A DNA stretch of 25,501 nt from a virus, in IMG/VR virus record IMGVR_UViG_3300032182_000246, positions 1-25,501 of that record, one strand, 5' to 3'. The position numbers and the translations under genes are program-made. This document shows, in pieces, positions 14,993 through 23,900 of this stretch. The notes below the pieces were generated by a model. The model was not told where the DNA came from. It ran no database searches and worked only from the letters and a program-made list of their open reading frames with translations. Position 1 is the first letter of the stretch. Every line of letters begins with the position of its first letter.

Positions 14993-17900
14993 TTAAACGT
15001 TGATTAGATACCAACCAGTACGAGAGGAAGGAACAGATTGACCGCTTTCGCCTTCAACCAAGCTTCCTGCGTAAACTAGAGCAAATGCAGCGTATGGTGT
15101 TTGTACAACCAATTCACCACCATTGTGTGTTGCATATGAAGATGCAGCAATTCCAGTTAAGAGAGTTGATCCTGTGTTAGAACCATCATTCATAACTTTT
15201 TGGTTTGTTGCTGCTCTTACAACTAGTGATAAGTTGTAAGTCAATGCCCCACCAATATCTATAATCCTAATCATATCGCCCATTTGAGCGTTGCCTGGTA
15301 GTTTCACAATTGTGTTACCACCAACGTTGAGGAAGTAGTTTGTATTGACTTCTGCAGTAACAACAGAATCTGCATTGTACTTCCAGAGGCGACCACCAGA
15401 GTTAGAGAAGTAATTCGCTTGACCAGCGACCATAACAGAACCATTATTTTCAACCTTAAAGATTTCATTGCCTGCAATGTCCTTAATGCTGAATTCTTGG
15501 TCAACCTGAGATCTTCCAGCGCCTTCCTGATACTTAAGATTGATACCACCGTTGATATCAAGGGATCCTCCAAAGTAGGAGATACCAGTACCTAGAGCGG
15601 ATAGAGCACCGTAAACAGTTAGGTTGCCATTTGATCCGTTAAAGTCAAGTTTTGGATCAGATAGATCTGCAACACCATCATTATCAACTCCAAAGAACTG
15701 CATACTACCAGTGCTGTAGATGCTACCAGTTGCAGTATCGACCTGGAAGGTAACGGCTTCAGTTACATCAGAGTTTCCACCATTTGTTAGAGTTAGGAAC
15801 TCTGTGTTGCCCTGCTCAGTTACTTTGAACAGTTCAGATGGTTGTGCTGCAAATGTGGTTCCTTTCAGGGTGATCGTGTCATTAGTGGTCAACTTACCAG
15901 TGGTAGTTGTGTCACCAGTTGCAGCGTCAACAGTGAAGCGGTTAAATCCTGCACCAGCGTTGATGTCACCGAAGATGAATGTATCACCTGTTGTAGATTC
16001 TACACGGAAGGTGTCATTTGCACCACTTGGATCACCAGTATTAACGATTAGAGACTGTGGTGAGGTGCTGATTAGTTCCTTGACAGAAACAAATTCGCTC
16101 TTACTTAGTCTGAGGAAATCTCTAGTGGAGAGGCTTCCGCCAAACTCAGCAACACCAATTCTTACATCAGCGTTACCATTACCAATTCCAGATAGTGGTT
16201 CATCTAGTACGCCATCAGAGTTGAGGTCAGAACCAGTGATGAAGGATGCATTAGACTGCTTGATAAACTTAGCAATGTAAGTTTCATCAGGGTGATTATT
16301 ATAGATGCCTGTTCCTTCTTGACCACGAGAAACGATTAGTCTGTAACCATTTGTATCTTGAGGATTGACAACGTTTGCAATACCTTCGATACGAACAATC
16401 TCACTCTCTGCTTCGTTTCTTAGTCCAGTGATTTGGTTTTCACCAGATCCAACAACATCAGGTGATAGTGGATTTGCTCTATCAATGAAGAGTAGATCAC
16501 CACGGGAGAAGTCAGTGATTGCTGGTTCTGTGATTGGTAGATAGTATAGAGTACCAGTGTCAACAACACCAGCAACAATGAATGTCAGTGTACCAGCAGT
16601 TCCAGCAGATCCAGTCTCAGTACCACCAAGATCTTCAGGTTGAATGATAATCTGGTCGCCAATTGCATATCCTTCACCAGGGCTTTCAATGTTAACTTCA
16701 ATGGTCTTGTCAAATCTAACAAGAACAGTAACAGTTGCACCAGCACCAACACCATCGGTAGTTGTTGGGACGAAAGGATATGTAGCAGGTGGTCTAAAGT
16801 CACCACCGTTGTTGACGATAGTATCGAATGTGGAGATTGCACCACCAGCAACTAGGTAAGATGTACCACCCCATGGTCCTTGACCAGGAGTATCAATGTA
16901 TCTTCCAGTGTCCTGATACTGATAGAAGTCGATGTTAGAGTTCTCTACGCTACCGACAACATGAGGAACGATAGTAGTGTTAAATCTACCTCTTTCAATC
17001 TCAATAATACCAGCGTTTAGACCACCGTCTAGTCTGATGTTACCCTCAACGATTGCAGAAGCAAGAACGTTCAGAGTGTTTCTGATGGTTGTTGTACCAC
17101 CAGTGGATCCCATTTCAAATGTGGTTGCGTTTGTACCAAGCTTAACGGTGTTAGTTAAGTCACCGTCAAATGCACGGACAGATCTAGTTCTAGTATAAAT
17201 TCTAGATTCACTAGTTCCTTCACCTTCACCAGAACCAAACTCAACTTCTTTTGAGTAAATGTCAGTAAAGAATGTCTTGATGTTAGTGACAGAATCTGTT
17301 GTGCTTCTAGCATTGTATGCACCACCAAAGTTCAATCTACAAATACCAGTGTTGATATTTTGTACTGTTGCAAAATCAACCGTAGCATTTTGTGAGTTGC
17401 TGTGAACTCTCAATGTAGTGGTAGTTGCAGTAGTACCAATCTTGAGGTTTTGCTGAGTGGTAGTAGTACCTAGGTTAATTTCTTGTCCTAGGGTTGTGTT
17501 AGCAGCAATGTTAAGACGGTCTGCTACACCGAACATGTTAACTCTTACTGCATTAGCAGGAGCCAGAGCAAAGTCAGTGTTGGTTGTAGTGATGTCACCA
17601 CCATTAACCTCAAGGTCACCAGTGATCTCTAGATTTTCATGAATTCTAGCATCACCAATAACAACGAACGTCTTATTGAGTTCCTTGAAAGGATTGATGT
17701 TATCTTCAACCTTAGTATTGATACCAACTCTACCACCATTGGTGGTCATTACTCTCAATACAGAAGTATCATCTGGATCAGAACTGTCTCCACCAACTAG
17801 GAGTGCATTGTCTTGTTCTGTTTCAGCCTTAACAATGGTAGTTTCGTTAAGATAGTTCTCAATGGTCTTACCACTGATGAATGCAGTACCAACAACATCG

Positions 17901-20900
17901 AGGTTTGCTCTAGGATCTGTTTCATCAGAAACAAATTGGTTCTGTGAAGCAATATGAGCAGAACGTGCTACGGTGTTAACACCAAGTTTGAACTGACCCC
18001 AAGTGTCTGTATTGGTTCTGAGTGCTTCTGCACCTAGTACACCAAATTCTTTCCAGATAGACTTGGAGATCTCAACTAGAGGAACAGCAAGACCCTCTGG
18101 ACGTGGTGGTTGAGCAACAACTTGTGTTGCCCAGTTCTTAACAGCTAAATCCTGTGTTGTAGCAGCCTGGAAGTGAACATAGTTGTTATCAGGATCAAAC
18201 GCATCGTCTGGGGGACTGTATACAGTCCAGATACCATTGAGATCAATATTAGGCCAGTAATTAGAGATCTTAATCTGACTTGCTGCGTCAATACCAACAC
18301 CTTCAAGGTCTTTGTTAGCAATGTTCTGTTGTAAGAAGCTATCATACCATGTGATCTTGACGACGTTAGTACCATCAAACTCGATAGTTGCGATGTTAGC
18401 GTTGTTAACGTCCTGGAAGAAGTTAGAGAATACCCAACCAAGAGAACCAGACTTACCAATTTCTAGACCCTTAAGTAGAATGTCACCTGGCTTAGCGAGT
18501 ACACCATTGTAATCTGTAAACTGGTTAACATAAACTCTGTCACCACCTTCTGCAACCAACGCTCCATTGTTTGGAGAGATGTTGGAAGGAACACCAGCAT
18601 ACTCATGTGTCAGGACTTTATAATCTTGTCCATCTCTTCTACCAGTGATACCAAATACAGCAGCATCTACTCTGTTCTTGCTGATGCGAATATCACCCTT
18701 AGTTCTAGGTCTGAAGTTGTCATTGTCGAGACTTTCGTCTTGCTGTTCATTCGTTACAGGATCGATTGAAGTTACGTTAGAACGGATGATTAGACAATCA
18801 CGAACTTCAGTTAGATCATTGTCTTGTACGCTGATGACAATTGGAGAACTGAATGTGTTTGGTAGATCACCATCACCACCAACAACTGTAATGTTCTGGT
18901 TGAACGTTACAGGTGTATTGAAGGTGGTAACGAGGTTACCGAGATCATCATCCTCGTCCTCACTATCGTTCAATACAGCGGCTTCTAGGAACGTCTCTTC
19001 GCCTGTAATAGCGTTGATCTTACGGTTACCAATATAGAGGTCACCGTTGGAGTTCAGACCTGTGTAGAAGACGATACCACCGTCTTGTTTCTTACTTTGG
19101 GCATAGAAGTCCTCAGTAGGTGTTAAGACGATCTCCTGACGTGCTGGGAGACCTGTGGAGTAGTTACCAGGACCGAAACCAAGGTATTCAAACGTGTGGT
19201 TACCAGCACGAGCGATAGATGGTCTTCTAAGTTCAACGTAGTAACGCTGATCAGAAACAATTGTGCTATCACCAGAGATTGAGATAGTACGATCTTCTGA
19301 ACCAGAAGTTGCATTACCTACCTGTGCTCTAATCTGGTTCTCACCAGTATACTCATAATCTCTAAATGCTGGTTGAGAAGTTAGATCATCGACAAGTTCT
19401 CTAGTTACAGATCCCTTGTAGTCGTTAGTAGTAACAAGACCATGAATATAGTTGTTAGCAGCAGAGTATGTTGCTGGTGGATCTAGTAGATTTTCAACAA
19501 CAGAAATCTCTTCAGAACTTGTACCTGCTTTCTGGAACCATAGAGGATCGTTCTTGTAGTTCAGAGGATACAAGCTGCTAACTGGTTGAGAGAACTTGAA
19601 CTTCTTAAAGTTCTCAGTTACACCAGCACCAGTTGGGAATGGAGAAATGTTACCGCGTAGGCAAGAGAGATAGTAAATACCATCTTGCTGACCTGCAATT
19701 CTACGCTGTAGTGTCTCGTAGCTGAAGACATAGAATGTATCTTCGATGACACCTGCATCCTCAACACTATCAACATAGTATTCGTTACCAGCATCGTCCT
19801 GGATAGTATCACCAGGAGTGATGGTGTAAACGTTAGCGCCGTTTTGCTTGTAATAATACTCAGGATAATTTTTTCTGATTAGTGTTTTTAGAGGTAGCGA
19901 TTTGCCAAAATCTTGGTCGGCAAGCATGTCTGCGAAGACAACTGTGCCACCACCTTGATCCTGTGTGAACTGAACGTTCTGATAGTCACTGAACTCTAGT
20001 TTTCCACCACGAACATTCTTAAGGATGAGGTAATGCTCACCACCAATAGAGAAATACTGGTGGATATTAGCAAGACCCGAAGAATATCCGTTCCAATATA
20101 CACGGCTTTCTTCTGTTTGCTCAGTCTTGTTAACAATCCAATCACCACCCTGAGGTGCGTTAATCTTAACTGTTGTGAATGTCTCGTTCTTAAGACCAGA
20201 GAAATCAACAGCGTTGATTGTATGGTCAAAGACTGTTAGTTCTAGATATTCCTTGAATGGATCTAGAGGATCTGCAACCTTAGAAGCACTCTGGATTGTT
20301 GCCTGAATACCAGAATTGAACTTAGCAAACTTAGCATATTGAATGCCATCGTTGGTAAGATCCTTTCTGTATGGATCATATGTTAGATCCTCATCTAGTC
20401 CAGCAGTAGCAAACTCTAGAGCATCCATGCCGATCTTTTCAGCAGCTTGGACTGGGTTTCTAAAGTCTGCAGTGTAGACGTTACCAGCAACAGGCTTGAG
20501 TAGAACCTTCTGTGGTACTAACTTACGAGTGTCGTCAGTTCTCGTCTTGATGACGAAACCATTGATAGGATCTCTTGCATTCTCAAGATACTTAGGAATG
20601 ACATAACGTAGTTTGTATGTTCTATCATCTGCTTCACGCTTATCTTCAATACGAGTGAACCACATATCAGTGGATCTGTTTCTATCAGCAAGGTCTTGCT
20701 GATTAACTCTCCAGATAATGTTCTGCTCATAAGTTGTAGCAGGTACGTTATCAGTATCAGCCTCGTTCTTACAATTGACGAACCACTTACCAGTGTCAGC
20801 AACAGTGTTAGTGAACCCTGGATCAAAGCGAACTGGTGATCTACGCTTGTTAGCGTACATCTTGAATGAATAATCACCAGGAACAAATCTTACAGGATCG

Positions 20901-23900
20901 TTCTCGTTAATTGCATCAGAGTGAGAAGTGTAGATAGTAACAGTCTTCTCATTCTCATATCTTACATAGAACTCACTGTTGTAGTTAAGTCTACCAAAGT
21001 TAGAGTTGATGGCGTCGGTAGTTGTGATGAATGAATCTTCTGCTTGGTTAGTAGATCCTGCACCCTCAGCACCAGCAATAGAAGGTAACTGACTACCTGG
21101 ATTTGCTCTGAAGAATACTCTCTGAGGTTCAACAGAAGCAAATGGTACGTCAAAGATGTGAGAAACATCAGTCTGAATACCATTGGTAACAGATGAACTT
21201 AAAGTACAGTTGTAGCTGTGTAGATCATACTTAAGATCAAGAACAAACTGATAGAGATCAATCTCAACATCCTTGTCAATGCTATCAGATTCAGATGAAT
21301 AGATGTAGATACCTGCTGCAGCATTCTCAGGAGAAGTTGCAAGCATCAGTTTTGTCTGTGCAGCAGAATCAAATACACCTGCGGTATCACCAAAGTTAGT
21401 TGGTTGTGTTCTTCTACCAGGAGCAATTACATAGTAGGTTGTGTTGGTGTCGAAACCATTAGGTAGTCTGACGAGACGCTTATCAACATCAACATATTCT
21501 CTCTTGGTTAGATCGAAGCGAGGACGTGGTACAAGTCTAACAGGTGTTCCAGTCTCCAATTGGTGTGGGTTGGTGCTTCCAAGTCCATCAGTATTGATGG
21601 TGAATACTGTTGCTCTCTTAGTAAATTGACCAGGATCAGCAGTAGGTTCTACTCTAGTTACTGTGCCAGGACCACTCTGGATGATATCAATGATGTCACC
21701 AACCAAGCTATCGATTGTAGCCTTGATGCTTGCACACTCAGGATAACTTTCGTCCTGAATAACTTCAGGGTTGGTTGCTCTTGCTCCAACCTGAGATAGA
21801 GTTGGTAGAGTATCTGCCCATGTACCTTCTGGGAAGGTAAAGTATAGGCTAGTTGTTTCAGTTTGATTAGCAAGTCTCAACTCACCAAGATTGAGTTTAG
21901 ATCCTTTAAATCCAAGTTCAATGTTCTGGTTGTCAACAATTCTCTTGATGTATGTTTCATCAGAAATGTTGTCTTCTAGTTGGACAGCATCAGGTTGCAG
22001 GAGACCATTTACATATGGAATTCTACCACCAGTCTCATCATATTCAGCAACCTTCATACCAATCAAGAGACCCTTAGTATCTCCAACGTTAACGATTGCA
22101 CTACCAGCTTCAGTGTCACAACCTTGAATTAGAACGTCGAAGTTTCTCATGGCAGCAATTGCCATGTCTCTTACATATTCCCAAGCGTCTACAGTTTCAA
22201 CTGCTTCGCCATCGATATAGTCTAATGTGTTACCAACATAGTATGCTTCACCAGCTTGGATGCTGTTGATGTTACCACCAAAACGTAGGTCATTAACAAC
22301 AGCGTCAACAATGTAAGAAACGTCACGGTAGCACTTAGATGCTGTTGGATCATTAGTAAATCCACCCTCTTCAATAGCAGGAAGATCTGCAAGGTTGCTA
22401 CCGATAACTGCATCGCTAGCAATATCAAATAGAGTTTCAATAGAACCACGAACGTTAGCACAATCCCAATCACCATGGGTGAGAGGAGGAAGATTTGCTA
22501 GAGTTGCGAAACCAGAGTTACCCTGACCAGCAATAGCGTCACTGATAATTCCTACTAATGTATCGATTGTTTGTAGAACATCAGAGCAATTTCCGAGTTG
22601 ATATCCAACCTCACCAGAAGCTCCAATGATTGATTGTGGTTGCTCAGGTACAGATCTTGCAGCGACTGGAAGACTACCAGCACCAGTTGCGCTAGTACCA
22701 ATAGCATCAATAACCATGTCCATGAGTGTAGTGAATGCATCAACTGCACCCTGGCATGTTGGGCTTTCCCAATCTTGAACGATTGTAAGATCAATAAACT
22801 GAACGAGATCGAAGTTTGAACCAGTTGGTGGAACTTGCTGGTTTCTGATTACATCAATACCAACTGTTTTAACAAACTCAAATACCTTTCTTGCAGCATC
22901 ACGCTCGTAGTCAAGGAAGGTTGTTTGTAGTGTGCCGTAAGTAACACAGTCTTCTACAGCAGATACGAAATTGTGCTCATAAACATCAGCAGGATCACTA
23001 GCACCAACGTTAACTGTAATGGTGTTAGTATCTGCAGCAACAATCTGCAACCATGTGTTAGCAGCAGGGTCAGTAGCACGAGGATATGCTGTTGCTGTCT
23101 GATAGTTGTCAAGAGCACAGGTGAATGTCAATCCACCAGTAGCAATCTTGATATACTGATTAGCAACCATTCCGTGGTTAGGAATAGTAAGGATAGACAA
23201 ACCAGTAGCTGCATCATATGTTGCAGTTGTTGGAGTGTATCTCTTTGGATTTCTACCACCAAAGATGTTAGTTACATAAACTTCTGCAGCATCATATGCC
23301 TTGTGGTTACCGCCAAACTTGACGTTCCACATGATTTCTTCGAGAACTGCATAAACATCATCGAGACAATCTTGCTCAGATGTACCAGCTCTTGGTGTCC
23401 AAGTAATACCATCGTTAGCGAAGTCAAGGACCATTCTCTCATATGCTTCCTTGGCAAGCCATTCTTTGTTTCTAATGACCAAATCATGTGCATCAGCAAA
23501 TAGATCGCCAACGATTACAGGATCGCCAGTCTGATCTAGAGTAATGTCACGATCTTGACCATAGAGTAGATTGTTGATTGCCTGGTTACAAGCATCAGCA
23601 ACTCTCTTGAATGCAGTGATAGATTGCTCCTTCTCTTCGTCAACACCATTAGCAATCAGGTTGTTGTTCTTATCGAAGTATGCTCTGGTAGCAGCAATAG
23701 TGTACTCGTTACCACCAAACCAGAGATCCTGTGCAATAGCATCAACTAGGTGACCGATATCTCTACGGCACTTGCTTTCACCTGCCTCTAGTCCTCTTGT
23801 AGTTGGAGGAACATAATTTGCATTGTTTACGTCCTCAAGAGAATCTAGATTGCCATCATTGAGAGCCTGAGTAACAATGGTTGTCAGTGTAGAGATAGCA

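Noticed and set aside
15720-16280. Long plus-strand open frame (186 codons) opposite the giant gene
   Set aside because: It lies entirely antisense to a well-supported coding region, has low-complexity composition and shows no recognisable domain.
22973-23503. Plus-strand open frame (176 codons), rich in C, S and I
   Set aside because: The composition is typical of the reverse complement of a real gene, and it sits opposite the helical repeat array.
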